From Halorubrum sodomense (lineage in GTDB: Archaea; Halobacteriota; Halobacteria; Halobacteriales; Haloferacaceae), in the NCBI RefSeq assembly GCF_900111935.1, contig NZ_FOYN01000003.1:367800-431799 (forward strand): 64,000 nucleotides of DNA, written 5' to 3'. Positions 51,315 through 60,035 of this stretch are shown piece by piece; position 1 is the first letter of the stretch, and each line of letters opens with the position of its first letter. The position numbers were made by a program, and so were the translations under genes. The notes beneath the pieces are model-generated. The model had not been told where the DNA came from and did no database searches. It saw only the letters and a program-made list of their open reading frames with translations.

Positions 51315-52178
51315 ATGGCTTCCAACACCACCGGCGGACGCGAGACGTTCGACGTCGGCGGCGAACTGACAGTCAACCGCCTCGGCTTCGGCGCGATGCG
51401 GGTCACGGGCGAGGATATCGTCGGCCGCCCGGACGACGAGGCGGCGGCGAAGGACGTGCTCCGGCGCGCGGTCGACCGCGGCGTCGACTTCGTCGACACC
51501 GCCGACTCCTACGGCCCGGGCGTCTCGGAGCGGCTCATCGGCGAGGCGTTGGGCGACCCCGACGACGTCGTCGTCGCCTCGAAGGCCGGACTGCTCCGCA
51601 ACCGCGAGGGCGACTGGCTCCCCCACGGCGACCCAGACTTCCTGAAGAACCAGGTGCTGTGTAGCCTCGACCGGCTCGGCACGGACACCATCGACCTCTA
51701 CCAGTACCACCGGCCGGACCCGGACACCGACTTCGAGGAGTCGGTCCACGCGTTCGCGGAGATGAAGGACGCCGGCCAGGTCGCCCACGTCGGCCTCTCG
51801 AACGTCACCGTCGAGCAGCTGGAGACGGCGACGGAGATCGTCGATATCGCCACCGTCCAGAACCGTTACAACGTCGGCCACCGCGACGACGAGGACGTGC
51901 TGCGCGCCTGCGAGCGCCGCGACGTCGGCTTCATCCCGTGGGGCCCGATGTACGCAGTCGACGAGGGGGACGCCGGCGACGCGCTGGACGAGGTCGCGGA
52001 GCGCCGCGACGCCACGCCGCATCAGGTCGCGCTCGCGTGGCTGCTCGACCACTCCGACATGACGCTCCCGATCCCGGGCACGTCGAGCGTGGAGCACCTC
52101 GAGTCGAACCTCGCCGCCGCGGATCTGACGCTCACCGACGAGGACCTGGCGACGCTGAACGCCGTCGACCCGCAGTGA
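51315..52178 (+). CDS. Aldo/keto reductase
   Basis: A 287-residue TIM-barrel oxidoreductase. The catalytic tetrad is visible: Asp and Tyr in FVDTADSYGPG, Lys in VASKAGL and His in LYQYHRPD. The C-terminal PIPGTSSVEHLESNL binds NADP(H). It reduces aldehydes or ketones; the substrate is unknown. The reading frame starts MASNTTGGRETFDVGGELTV. It lies 74 bases downstream of the toxin-antitoxin remnant on the same strand, with no coupling. Confidence 0.9.
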   Translation: MASNTTGGRETFDVGGELTVNRLGFGAMRVTGEDIVGRPDDEAAAKDVLRRAVDRGVDFVDTADSYGPGVSERLIGEALGDPDDVVVASKAGLLRNREGDWLPHGDPDFLKNQVLCSLDRLGTDTIDLYQYHRPDPDTDFEESVHAFAEMKDAGQVAHVGLSNVTVEQLETATEIVDIATVQNRYNVGHRDDEDVLRACERRDVGFIPWGPMYAVDEGDAGDALDEVAERRDATPHQVALAWLLDHSDMTLPIPGTSSVEHLESNLAAADLTLTDEDLATLNAVDPQ

Positions 52179-52208
52179 GCGAACGGCTCGGTCGACGACC
52201 GACGACCG

Positions 52209-53018
52209 CTACCCGACGGTCTCGATCCCGGCCATCTCGGCGACCTTCAGCGCGGTCGCGACGTTGAACGCGAGCCCCAGCGGCGCGGCGACGACCGCGG
52301 CCGCGACCGCGCCGCCGGGGCCGGCGTGCGCGAGGAGGCTCACGGGGACCGAACAGAGCGCCGTGACGACCGCGACGGCGAGGAAGAAGCCGAGCGGTCG
52401 GTGTTCGTCCACGAGCGCCCGCGCCCGCCGCGCAGCGGACTCGATCCCGCGGTCCTCCAGGGCGATGACGTAGACGGTCGGGAAGTACAGGTACGAGACG
52501 ACGAGCGCCGCGAGGACCGCGACCACGAACAGCGGCGGGACGACGACCAACGGGAGGAACAGCGCGACGAGCGCGGCGACCACGAGCGCTTCGAGGAGGA
52601 TCATCCGGACGCCGAACCGCCGGACGCCGGCGGTGAAGTCGAACCGACCGGTCGTGATCCCGGCCGCGATGCTCCCGAAATACCCCGCGCTCAACGCGCC
52701 GGAGACGACGACGTACGCGCCGATCAGGGGGACGAGGAGCGGCAGCGGATCGACGGCCCCGAACGGGAGCGACACCGTCACGCCGCCGCCGCGCGGCGCG
52801 TCGACGAAGCTCCAGAGGTCGTACCGGTAGACGGGGAACGAGGCGCGGAGCGAGACCCCGTTCGTCCGTCCCGTCGCGAGCAGTTCCCGGGCGCGGAACA
52901 GCGCCGTAGCCAGCGGGACGAGCGCGAGCGGAAGCAGCCGCCCGAGGTGCGAGGCGGTTCGTTCGACGAGCGATTCCAGCGAGTCGGGATCCGAGCGATC
53001 GCTGGAGGGCTGCGCCAT
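52209..53018 (-). CDS. Multi-pass membrane protein, DUF4013-like
   Basis: A 269-residue hydrophobic protein with about five to six helices and a 20-residue soluble N-terminus. The middle section LVVVPPLFVVAVLAALVVSY and the pattern FTAGVRRFGVRMILL resemble haloarchaeal DUF4013 membrane proteins, but I am not certain of the family. No catalytic residues seen. It is convergent with the aldo/keto reductase gene; its start lies 102 bases from the purA stop, on the same strand. Confidence 0.6.
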   Translation of the reverse strand: MAQPSSDRSDPDSLESLVERTASHLGRLLPLALVPLATALFRARELLATGRTNGVSLRASFPVYRYDLWSFVDAPRGGGVTVSLPFGAVDPLPLLVPLIGAYVVVSGALSAGYFGSIAAGITTGRFDFTAGVRRFGVRMILLEALVVAALVALFLPLVVVPPLFVVAVLAALVVSYLYFPTVYVIALEDRGIESAARRARALVDEHRPLGFFLAVAVVTALCSVPVSLLAHAGPGGAVAAAVVAAPLGLAFNVATALKVAEMAGIETVG

Positions 53019-53120
53019 AGCGGCGGTTCGCGTTCCGGCCTCAAAAACGTCGGCCGGCCGCGACGGTCGTTCGCACGGGCGAGCGGGTCCGACGTCTGCC
53101 CCGTCGCCGTCGGCCGCGCC

Positions 53121-54518
53121 CTACGCCTCGAACGGGTTCGTCAGTTCGACCGTCTCCTCGCGGTCGGGGCCGACGCCGACGGCGTAGACCGGGGTGTCGA
53201 TCTCGTCGGCGACGAACTCCAGGTACTCGCGGGCCGCCTCGGGTAAGGCGTCGTAGCCCGCCTCGGCGACCGCGGCCGAGTCGAACGGCTCCCACGTGTC
53301 GAGGGTCTCGTAGACCGGCTCGCAGCGCTCCCAGCGGTCGGTGGTGGTGGGCACGGTGTCGAGCGCTTCTCCGTCCAGTTCGTAGCCAGTACACACCTTC
53401 AGCTCGTCGAGCCCGGCGAGCACGTCGACGTGGTTGACCGCCACCCCGGTGAACCCGGAGACGCGCGCGGCGTGGCGGAGCATCGGGAGGTCGAGCCAGC
53501 CGATCCGGCGCGGGCGCCCGGTGACGGTGCCGAACTCGCCGCCCCTCTCGCGGATCTCGTCGGCGAGCGCCTCCTCGTCGGCGTCGCCGTCGAGCTCGGT
53601 CGGCATCGGCCCCTCGCCCACTCGGGAGAGGTACGCCTTCACGATGCCGACGACCTCGCCGGCGCCGACGGTCGTGACGCCGACGCCCGAGCCGACCGCC
53701 GCGGCGCCGGCGGTCGGGTTCGAGGAGGTGACGAACGGGTAGTTCCCGTGGTCGACGTCGATGTGGGTACCCTGTGCGCCCTCGAAGAGGATCTCGTCGC
53801 CCGCCTCGCGGCGGCTGTGGAGGTAGTCGGAGCAGTTGACGGTCATCCCCTCGTCGGCGAGGCGCTCGCCGATCGCGGCGAACTCCTCGTGGAGCGCGTC
53901 GACGTCGAACGCCTCGGCGCGGTCGTCGCCGCCGGACTGCGTCCGGCTGCCGGGGGCGCTCTGCGCCTCGCTGCCCGTGAGGTCGATCCCGTACACGTCC
54001 TCGACGAGCGCGCGCTTCTGCGGGACGACGTACTCGAGCTTCTCGCGGAGCGCGTCGGGGTCGAGCAGGTCGGCGACCCGGATCCCGCGACGCCCGGCTT
54101 TGTCCTCGTAGGTCGGGCCGATGCCGCGGCCGGTCGTGCCGACCTCGTCGCCCGCGTCGTCGTCGGCCTTGACCTCCTCTTCGATCCCGTCCAGCACGCG
54201 GTGATACGGCATGATGACGTGGGCGCGGCGGGCGACTCGCACGTCCGGATCGAGCCCCCGTTCGCGCAGGTCGTCGATCTCGGTGAACAGCGTGTTCGGG
54301 TTGACGACGCAGCCGTTTCCGAGGACGCCGACCGTGCCTCGGACCGCGCCGCTGGGAACCAGCGAGAGCTTGTACTCCGCGCCGCCTTCGACGACGGTGT
54401 GACCGGCGTTGTCGCCGCCCTGATAACGGACTACGACGTCCGCGTCCCCTCCCCATCGGTCGACGAGCGCGCCCTTGCCCTCGTCGCCGAGCTGGGAGCC
54501 GACGATGGTGAGTGTCAT
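53121..54518 (-). CDS. purA: Adenylosuccinate synthase with an inserted hairpin-encoded loop
   Basis: A 465-residue synthase. GTP-site motif GDEGKGALVDRWG near the N-terminus (catalytic Asp and Lys in GDEGKG), IMP-binding GGDNAGHTV, and the C-terminal GVGPDREETV are all present. It makes adenylosuccinate from IMP and aspartate. At about residues 183-197 an insertion (TGSEAQSAPGSRTQSGG) interrupts a region that is shorter in other PurA proteins; its DNA consists of two short hairpins like those in the kinase at 17.8 kb. The loop lies between conserved elements, so the enzyme may remain active. Start at 54518 gives the conserved MTLTIVGSQLGDEGKG. Confidence 0.92.
   Translation of the reverse strand: MTLTIVGSQLGDEGKGALVDRWGGDADVVVRYQGGDNAGHTVVEGGAEYKLSLVPSGAVRGTVGVLGNGCVVNPNTLFTEIDDLRERGLDPDVRVARRAHVIMPYHRVLDGIEEEVKADDDAGDEVGTTGRGIGPTYEDKAGRRGIRVADLLDPDALREKLEYVVPQKRALVEDVYGIDLTGSEAQSAPGSRTQSGGDDRAEAFDVDALHEEFAAIGERLADEGMTVNCSDYLHSRREAGDEILFEGAQGTHIDVDHGNYPFVTSSNPTAGAAAVGSGVGVTTVGAGEVVGIVKAYLSRVGEGPMPTELDGDADEEALADEIRERGGEFGTVTGRPRRIGWLDLPMLRHAARVSGFTGVAVNHVDVLAGLDELKVCTGYELDGEALDTVPTTTDRWERCEPVYETLDTWEPFDSAAVAEAGYDALPEAAREYLEFVADEIDTPVYAVGVGPDREETVELTNPFEA
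53932..53967 (-). repeat. In-frame hairpin repeats inside purA
   Basis: Two short hairpins: 53932-53946 (CCGGAC-TGC-GTCCGG) and 53955-53967 (GGCGC-TCT-GCGCC), joined by a CTGCC module that also follows the hairpins in the kinase gene. Flanking sequence matches the kinase elements in order (GCTGCC after the first hairpin, CGCTGCCCGTG after the second). The reading frame and the encoded peptide (GSRTQSG against GSRTESG) are the same in both genes. Confidence 0.85.
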
Positions 54519-54819
54519 ACGACCTGCCGATTCCCGGCGGGGGGTAAAACCGATTACGGTCTGGGACCACGAGACCACCACAGACATGGATCACAAACAC
54601 GATACACTGATGGGAATACTCCCGTTCGTGTATTTACTCGACTTCGCTCCGCGGCGTCAGCTTCGGTCTCCTCCGTCGCGGTACGGTCCCCGTCCGCCGT
54701 GGCGGGATCGAACACGTTAACTACTGTCACGTCAAAGCGTTGGGTCACGCGATCTACCGGGTCCGTGCCGGCCGCCGACAGCAACTTTTAAACGGGGGCA
54801 TGACGAGTTAACATGTGCC
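54519..54819. other. 301-base spacer between purA and a winged-helix gene
   Basis: No convincing gene. A minus-strand frame at 54554-54784 lacks recognisable conservation and reads against typical codon bias, so I do not call it. A+T-rich patches at about 54600-54640 and 54730-54745 may hold the purA promoter. TATA for the plus-strand gene is near 54785-54793. Confidence 0.4.
54785..54793 (+). promoter_or_regulatory. TATA element of the small winged-helix-like gene
   Basis: CTTTTAAAC lies 27-35 bases before the ATG at 54820 and is the most A+T-rich patch in the spacer, consistent with a leaderless transcript. Confidence 0.6.
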
Positions 54820-55125
54820 ATGATAGATCGACTAGAGAAAGAGGTAGACATGCTGGAGCGTCACCTCCAGGTCCTACGGATGGTCATCGAAAACGAGCCG
54901 ATCGGCATCGTGAAGATGTCGAACGAGACCGGCTACCCGCACCACAAGGTGCGGTACTCGCTGCGCGTCCTCGAGGAGGAGAACCTCATCGAGCCGTCCA
55001 GCCAGGGCGCGATCACCACGGAGCGGACCCACGAGTTCGTCGACGAGCTCGACGAGAAGCTCGACGAGACCGTCGAGAAGCTCGGCTCCATGCGGATCGA
55101 CGACGCCGCCGAACTGGAGAACTGA
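54820..55125 (+). CDS. Small winged helix-turn-helix-like protein
   Basis: A 101-residue protein common in haloarchaea. After a helical start (EKEVDMLERHLQVLRMVIEN) comes the wHTH-like core EPIGIVKMSNETGYPHHKVR and ENLIEPSSQGAITTE, then an acidic helix (DELDEKLDETVEKLG). Likely a DNA-binding regulator, or a component of a larger complex, but targets are unknown. The strong TATA element and leaderless start support it as a real gene. Confidence 0.78.
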   Translation: MIDRLEKEVDMLERHLQVLRMVIENEPIGIVKMSNETGYPHHKVRYSLRVLEEENLIEPSSQGAITTERTHEFVDELDEKLDETVEKLGSMRIDDAAELEN

Positions 55126-55208
55126 CCTGAATTTCGATTTCGCCCGCCGACGTGACTGCCGCGCTTTCGCTCCCCGCGTAGCCGCGAGTCCGAACCGCTC
55201 GGCGGCAG

Positions 55209-57527
55209 CTACAGGTCCGGAACCGTCATGTGGAACCCGCCGTCGCGCGCCTCGACGAGACACAGGTGGAACCCCTGCTTGCGCGAGAGCTTCACGAAGC
55301 TCGCTCGCTTCGACCGGCTGAACAGGCCGCCGCCGACCGCGTCGCTCGCGGTCTCTAACGCCCCCGGCTCGAAGAAGCTCTCCGTCACCGCGAACGCTCC
55401 GGCGAACGTCTCGTTCGACGCCGCGATGTCGCGCCCGTTCCCGACGAGCGACTCCAGCGTCCCCTCGGGCGTCGGGTCCCGACTGTCGTTCAGGTCGGCG
55501 ACGAACAGGGGGTGGCCCATCCGGTCGCGCAACACGAGGTCGAACGCGCGCTGTTCGCGGGTCTCCTCGCCGCCCTCGCGGAGTTCGATCGACACCGTCC
55601 CGCCGATCTCGGCGCGGTCGACCTCGGGCAGCGCGTCGTAGAGGTCGCGGAGGGTCCCCTCGTTGCCCGTGCCGCGGACCTCGAACGGGAGGTCCTCGAC
55701 GAGCCAGCGGGTGAAGCCGTACTCGATGGTGTCCGCTAAGAACTCCTCGAACGGCTGTCCGTCGACCGCGAGGCCGTCCGTCTCGAAGCTCGTGTGGTGT
55801 TCGACCCGGAGGTTCTCGCGGAGCGCCTCGCGGTCGACGCTTCCCTCGTGGGCGTCGGCCAGCGTCGCGCCCTCCTTCGAGTCGTACCTGATGAACAGGT
55901 TCGTCCCGTTCCGGGCCTCGGACGGCGTGAGCGTCCGGTCCGCGTCCGGGAGCCGTTCCCTCGCGTTCGAGAGCTCGCGACGGAGGCGGTCGCGCTCCTC
56001 CCTGAGGTCGTCCACGTCCGATTCGAGCCGCTGGACCTCGTCGGCCAACTCGTCGCGTTCCGTCTCGATCTCGTCCCGCTCGGCGGCCAGCCGGTCGCGT
56101 TCGTCGGCGAGCGACTGCCGCTCCGTCTCCGTCTCCTCGAGCGCCGTCTCGAGCTTCCGGACCCGCTCGGGGGCCGCGTCGCTCGACGCGTCGCGCCCCT
56201 CGCGCTTCGAGACCGCCGACGGCCCCGACGCCGACTGGGCGGTCGAGCGCGGCGACGGCGACCCGCCGGCCTCGCTCGACTCGCTCCGTTCGGACCGACC
56301 GCGGTCGTCAGCCGACCGAGAGCGCCCCGACGATCCGGTGCGTCGGTCGTCGGTCGTTCGGGGCTCGCCGCCCGCTTCGGAGGGGTCGAGCGCCGGAATC
56401 GACTTCTCTTCCCGCCACTCGGCCTCCTCCGAGAAGACGTCTTCCGCGTCCGGCGCGTCGCCGGCGTTCGAGTCGGCGGCGCCCGCTGTCGGGCCTCGGT
56501 CGGAGTCCCTCGGCGGCCGTCGCCCGGGGTCGGGCGCGCCTGCCTCCTCGGTGTCCCGGTCGGCGGACTCGGCGTCTCCGATCTGAACCGCACCGGACGT
56601 CGGCGCGTCGTCCGCATCCGTGGCCTCCCCGCTCGCATCGGCGTCGTCGGATTCGTCCGCGACGGGGCCCGCGTCGGCGCCCGTCGGCTCATCCCCTCGG
56701 GTCGGCGCCGTCGAGTCGCCGTCTCGGCCGGCGCTCGAGGCGGAGCCGACGGCGCGCGGCGGATCGTCGTCGCCTCGATCCGCGGTCTCCGTTTCGTCGT
56801 CACTCCCGATGCCCGCAGTCTCGTCGTCACTCCCGACGCCCGCAGTCTCGTCAATCGGCTCTCCGTCCGCGGCGGCGGTCGATCGATGCGGTTCGGTCGG
56901 GTCAGTCGAGTCGGTCGGGTCAGTCGAGTCGGTCGAGTCGGTCGGGTCAGTCGAGTCGGTAGTGCCGCTCGCCTCGCCCGCACCGTCTCCGTCCGGGAGG
57001 TCGCGAACGTCGAGTTCGACCTCGTACACGGTGTAGATGCCGACCTCGTCGGCGGCGAGGTCGAACGCCTCGTCGCCCGTCTCCAGCCGCCTCGCGTTGC
57101 CGACGTACGCCGCCGCCATCGACTCGCCGCCCGTGTAGGCGACGTAGTAGTCGCCCGAGAGAACGTTCTCCGACAGCTCGATGTAGCCGGTGAATCCGCC
57201 CTGCGAGAGCTTGCGGTCCGCCTCTGCCAGCGGCGTGTCCTTGGTGTAGTACTTCGCCCGCGGCTCGCCGTCGAGCTCCTGCATCGCGAAGAGCACCGGG
57301 AGCGCGTCGTCCGGGGCCCGGTAGACGGTCCCCGAGGCGTCGGCGAAGGCGTCGAGCGTCGCGTCCGCGACGCCGACGACGCGCCCGCCGACGAAGAACA
57401 GCCAACCGGTCCCGTCGGTCGCCGCACCGGAGAACCCGTCGTCGACGATCCGACGGAGCCCCGCGAACCCGTCCGAAAACGAGCGGTCGTCCCACTCGGC
57501 GATCGCTTCCCGTCGCTGTGCGTCCAT
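55209..57527 (-). CDS. Large coiled-coil protein with a disordered middle and conserved ends
   Basis: A 772-residue protein starting at 57527. N-terminal globular domain (about 1-175; GWLFFVGGRVVGVADA, GFTGYIELSENVLSGDYYVA), a 270-residue low-complexity Asp/Ser/Thr/Glu-rich stretch (about 185-450) with 18- and 27-base repeats, a coiled coil (about 454-525; ETERDELADEVQRLESDVDD), and a C-terminal domain (about 540-772; FDLVLRDRMGHPLFVADLND). I do not recognise a function. The build, two folded ends tethered by a flexible linker and a dimerising coil, suggests a scaffold or sensor. It lies between the winged-helix gene and a Nudix gene. Confidence 0.75.
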   Translation of the reverse strand: MDAQRREAIAEWDDRSFSDGFAGLRRIVDDGFSGAATDGTGWLFFVGGRVVGVADATLDAFADASGTVYRAPDDALPVLFAMQELDGEPRAKYYTKDTPLAEADRKLSQGGFTGYIELSENVLSGDYYVAYTGGESMAAAYVGNARRLETGDEAFDLAADEVGIYTVYEVELDVRDLPDGDGAGEASGTTDSTDPTDSTDSTDPTDSTDPTEPHRSTAAADGEPIDETAGVGSDDETAGIGSDDETETADRGDDDPPRAVGSASSAGRDGDSTAPTRGDEPTGADAGPVADESDDADASGEATDADDAPTSGAVQIGDAESADRDTEEAGAPDPGRRPPRDSDRGPTAGAADSNAGDAPDAEDVFSEEAEWREEKSIPALDPSEAGGEPRTTDDRRTGSSGRSRSADDRGRSERSESSEAGGSPSPRSTAQSASGPSAVSKREGRDASSDAAPERVRKLETALEETETERQSLADERDRLAAERDEIETERDELADEVQRLESDVDDLREERDRLRRELSNARERLPDADRTLTPSEARNGTNLFIRYDSKEGATLADAHEGSVDREALRENLRVEHHTSFETDGLAVDGQPFEEFLADTIEYGFTRWLVEDLPFEVRGTGNEGTLRDLYDALPEVDRAEIGGTVSIELREGGEETREQRAFDLVLRDRMGHPLFVADLNDSRDPTPEGTLESLVGNGRDIAASNETFAGAFAVTESFFEPGALETASDAVGGGLFSRSKRASFVKLSRKQGFHLCLVEARDGGFHMTVPDL
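56794..56957 (-). repeat. Short tandem repeats in the linker of the coiled-coil protein
   Basis: Two 27-base copies (56794-56820 and 56821-56847, one mismatch) encode SDDETAG-type units. An 18-base unit repeats at 56895-56912, 56913-56930 and 56940-56957 with a half unit between, encoding DSTDPT repeats. All multiples of three preserve the frame. They enlarge a disordered acidic linker and probably arise by slippage. Confidence 0.9.
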
Positions 57528-57654
57528 CCTGCGTTTACGTCGCCAACACCGACCCAAATACCTTCCGGAGCGTGAGACGGCCGTCTGACGCCTCGACTCC
57601 GGGTCCGCGTCGAACGACGGCGGTTCCGTTCGACCGCTCGACGGTCCGAACCGC

Positions 57655-58128
57655 TCAGTCGCCGTCGACGGCGGCGATCGCCTCCCGACCGAGGTCGACG
57701 ACGTCTTCCGGGAGGTCGCTCGCCGCGAGCTCCTCGGGGGTGTACCACCGCCACTGCGTCGGGTCGACCTCGTCGTCGCCGTCGGGAGCGATCGCTCGGG
57801 AGTCGACCCGGGCGTAGTAGAGGTGGTCGACGTGCTGGTGGCCCACCGACCCGTCTTCGTGAACGTTGATGTCGTGGAGCATGAGGTGGGCCGGCTCCGG
57901 GAGCCCGCGGGTGTTCGGGCCCGTAATCTCCGACGCCGTCGCGATCAGCTCGGGGGTCAGCCCCGTCTCCTCGCGGACCTCGCGGCGCGCGGCCTCGTGG
58001 GGGAGCTCGTCGCGGTCGACGTGGCCCCCCGGCGGCAGCGTGATCCCGAGCCGCTCGTGCTGGTGAAGGGCGGTCGCCCCGTCGTTGACGATGTACGTCG
58101 TCGCCGTGAAGTGGCGAGTCGTCTCCAT
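57655..58128 (-). CDS. Nudix hydrolase
   Basis: A 157-residue Nudix protein. The Nudix box GX5EX7REUXEEXGU is seen as GGHVDRDELPHEAARREVRE followed by ETGL. It hydrolyses a nucleoside diphosphate linked to another moiety; the substrate is unknown. The start at 58128 (METTRHFTATTYIV) is chosen because the fold begins there; an upstream in-frame extension is not coding-like. Lies 127 bases from the coiled-coil gene. Confidence 0.88.
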   Translation of the reverse strand: METTRHFTATTYIVNDGATALHQHERLGITLPPGGHVDRDELPHEAARREVREETGLTPELIATASEITGPNTRGLPEPAHLMLHDINVHEDGSVGHQHVDHLYYARVDSRAIAPDGDDEVDPTQWRWYTPEELAASDLPEDVVDLGREAIAAVDGD

Positions 58129-58253
58129 ACGGTGCGGTGGCGACGCGCCGCCTTCGCGGTTTCGGCTCCCGACCGCGCCGGGCCGAGGGGCCGGACAGCG
58201 GACGTTCCCCCGGCGACGCGAACGACTTTGGCGTTCCCTCCTAACGGTCGTCC

Positions 58254-58742
58254 ATGCCACCGATAAACGCGGACGACCTGTCGTGGACGACGCCCGACGC
58301 CGACGACGCCGCCTGGCGGCGGAAGCAGCTGGCCGAGGCGGCGGGCGGCGACGCCCTCGGCTGTAGCCTCTACGAGTTGCCGGCGGGGGAGCGCTCGTGG
58401 CCGTACCACTACCACACGGCCAACGAGGAGGCCCTGTACGTCCTCGCGGGCGAGGGGACGCTGCGTCTGGACGACGAGGCGCACCCGCTTCGACCGGGGG
58501 AGTACGCCGCGTTCCCCGCCGACGCCTCGGGCGCGCACCGGGTCGTCAACGACGGCGACGAGGTCCTGCGCTACCTCGTCGTCTCGACGATGCGCGAGCC
58601 CGACGTGACCGTGTACCCGGACTCAGAGACGTTCGGCGTGTACGTCGGCTCGCCGCCCGGCGGCCGCGAGGAGCGGTCGCTGTCGGGGTACTATCGGATC
58701 GGCGACGAGGTGGACTACTGGGAGGGCGAAAGAGGCGATTGA
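58254..58742 (+). CDS. Cupin domain protein
   Basis: A 162-residue single cupin. The motifs are RSWPYHYHTANEEALYVLAG (metal ligands in HxH...E) and RPGEYAAFPADASGAHRVVN (last His). The active-site metal and substrate are unknown; related proteins sequester metals or oxygenate small molecules. Starts 125 bases from the divergent Nudix gene; ends 50 bases from the convergent TFB gene. Confidence 0.85.
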   Translation: MPPINADDLSWTTPDADDAAWRRKQLAEAAGGDALGCSLYELPAGERSWPYHYHTANEEALYVLAGEGTLRLDDEAHPLRPGEYAAFPADASGAHRVVNDGDEVLRYLVVSTMREPDVTVYPDSETFGVYVGSPPGGREERSLSGYYRIGDEVDYWEGERGD

Positions 58743-58792
58743 AACCGGGAGCGACCTCCGAACGCCGCGACGCACGGACGCGGAGCGACGCG

Positions 58793-59764
58793 TCAGTTCA
58801 GCGCGACCGAGTCCTCGGCCTCGAGGAGCTCGTGGTACCGGTTCCGGATGGTGACCTCGCTGATGTTCGCGACCTCGCTGACCTCGCTCTGGGTCACCTT
58901 CTCGTTGACGAGCAGCGAGGCGGCGTAGACGGCGGCGGCGGCGAGCCCGACCGGTGACTTCCCGGAGTGGATCCCCTGTTCTTTCGCCGTGTCGAGCAGG
59001 CCGCGTGCGCGCCGCTCGGCCTCGTCGGAGAGGCCGAGGTCGGAGGCGAACCGCGGGACGTAGCTCTCGGGGTCGGCGGGCTGGATCTCCAGCTTGAGCT
59101 CGCGGACGACGTAGCGGTACGTCCGGGCGATCTCGTCCTTCTCGACGCGGGAGACGCCCGCGATCTCGTCGAGGCTGCGCGGCGTCCCCGCCTGCCGGGC
59201 GGCGGCGTACAGCGACGCCGTCGAGACGCCCTCGATGGAGCGGCCGGGGAGCAGGTCCTCGTCGAGCGCGCGGCGGTAGATGACCGAGGCGGTCTCTCGG
59301 ACGTTGTCCGGAAGGCCGAGGGCGCTGGCCATGCGGTCGATCTCGCCGAGCGCCTGCTTGAGGTTGCGCTCCTTGGAGTCGCGGGTGCGGAACCGCTCGT
59401 TCCAGGTGCGGAGCCGCTGCATCTTCTCGCGCTGGCGGCTGGACAGCGACTTGCCGTAGGCGTCTTTATCCTGCCAGCCGATGTTCGTCGAGAGCCCCTT
59501 GTCGTGCATCATGTTCGTCGTCGGGGCCCCGACCCGCGACTTGTTGTCCTTCTCCTTGGAGTCGAACGCACGCCACTCCGGCCCGCGGTCGATCTCGTCC
59601 TCCTCGACGACGAGCCCGCAGTCGACACAGACGGTCTCGCCGTGCTCCGTGTCGGTCGCTAACTGGCCGCCGCACTCCGGGCACTGCAGCTCCTCTGTCT
59701 CGCTCTCCGACTCGGTCTCGCTCTCGTCCTGCTCGGTCGTGTACGTTCGAAGGTTCTCGCTCAT
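58793..59764 (-). CDS. tfb: Transcription initiation factor IIB (TFB)
   Basis: A 323-residue factor. The zinc ribbon uses Cys28, Cys31, Cys46 and Cys49; then the B-reader/linker (RVGAPTTNMMHDKGLSTNI, NERFRTRDSKERNL), and two cyclin folds (about 120-215 and 220-323). TFB recruits RNA polymerase to the TBP-TATA complex. Haloarchaea carry several TFBs; this one has a Glu-rich N-terminal extension (SETESESETEELQ). A TTTAAG element about 80 bases before the ATG gives a leader of about 55 bases, longer than usual. Confidence 0.95.
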   Translation of the reverse strand: MSENLRTYTTEQDESETESESETEELQCPECGGQLATDTEHGETVCVDCGLVVEEDEIDRGPEWRAFDSKEKDNKSRVGAPTTNMMHDKGLSTNIGWQDKDAYGKSLSSRQREKMQRLRTWNERFRTRDSKERNLKQALGEIDRMASALGLPDNVRETASVIYRRALDEDLLPGRSIEGVSTASLYAAARQAGTPRSLDEIAGVSRVEKDEIARTYRYVVRELKLEIQPADPESYVPRFASDLGLSDEAERRARGLLDTAKEQGIHSGKSPVGLAAAAVYAASLLVNEKVTQSEVSEVANISEVTIRNRYHELLEAEDSVALN

Positions 59765-59843
59765 TGGTTTGGTGCGTGGAGGGAAAGACGAAACCGAGAG
59801 ACGGATCTCGGTGTTTTCCTCACCCTACGGTAAGGGATCCGAA

Positions 59844-59851
59844 TACTTAAA
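59844..59851 (-). promoter_or_regulatory. TATA element of tfb
   Basis: On the minus strand TTTAAGTA lies 80-87 bases before the ATG at 59764, implying a 5' untranslated leader of about 55 bases. This is unusual for haloarchaea, where most messages are leaderless, and could allow translational control. Confidence 0.5.
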
Positions 59852-59894
59852 TGTTCGTGTGTTTGGCGTCCCAGGGACACGCCCGAAACTGCCG

Positions 59895-59910
59895 TGTACA
59901 ACCCTGTACA
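59895..59910. promoter_or_regulatory. Paired TGTACA sites upstream of tfb
   Basis: Two copies of the palindromic hexamer TGTACA, separated by four bases (59895-59900 and 59905-59910), sit about 45-65 bases beyond the tfb TATA element. Paired dyads at this distance suggest a regulator binding site. No regulator is known for it. Confidence 0.4.
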
Positions 59911-60035
59911 ATTCGGGATTGCCGATCGAGTCGACTGAGCGGCGACGAGCGGGTAATCGACGGCTTCTGAGCGAGGTATAGTATATAGGCGTTTCGCGGG
60001 CGTTCGGGTGCCATCCGGAACGAGCGCACCGGCCG

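Noticed and set aside
54554-54784. Minus-strand frame of 76 codons upstream of purA
   Set aside because: No recognisable motif and no coding-like bias; the segment more likely holds the purA promoter.
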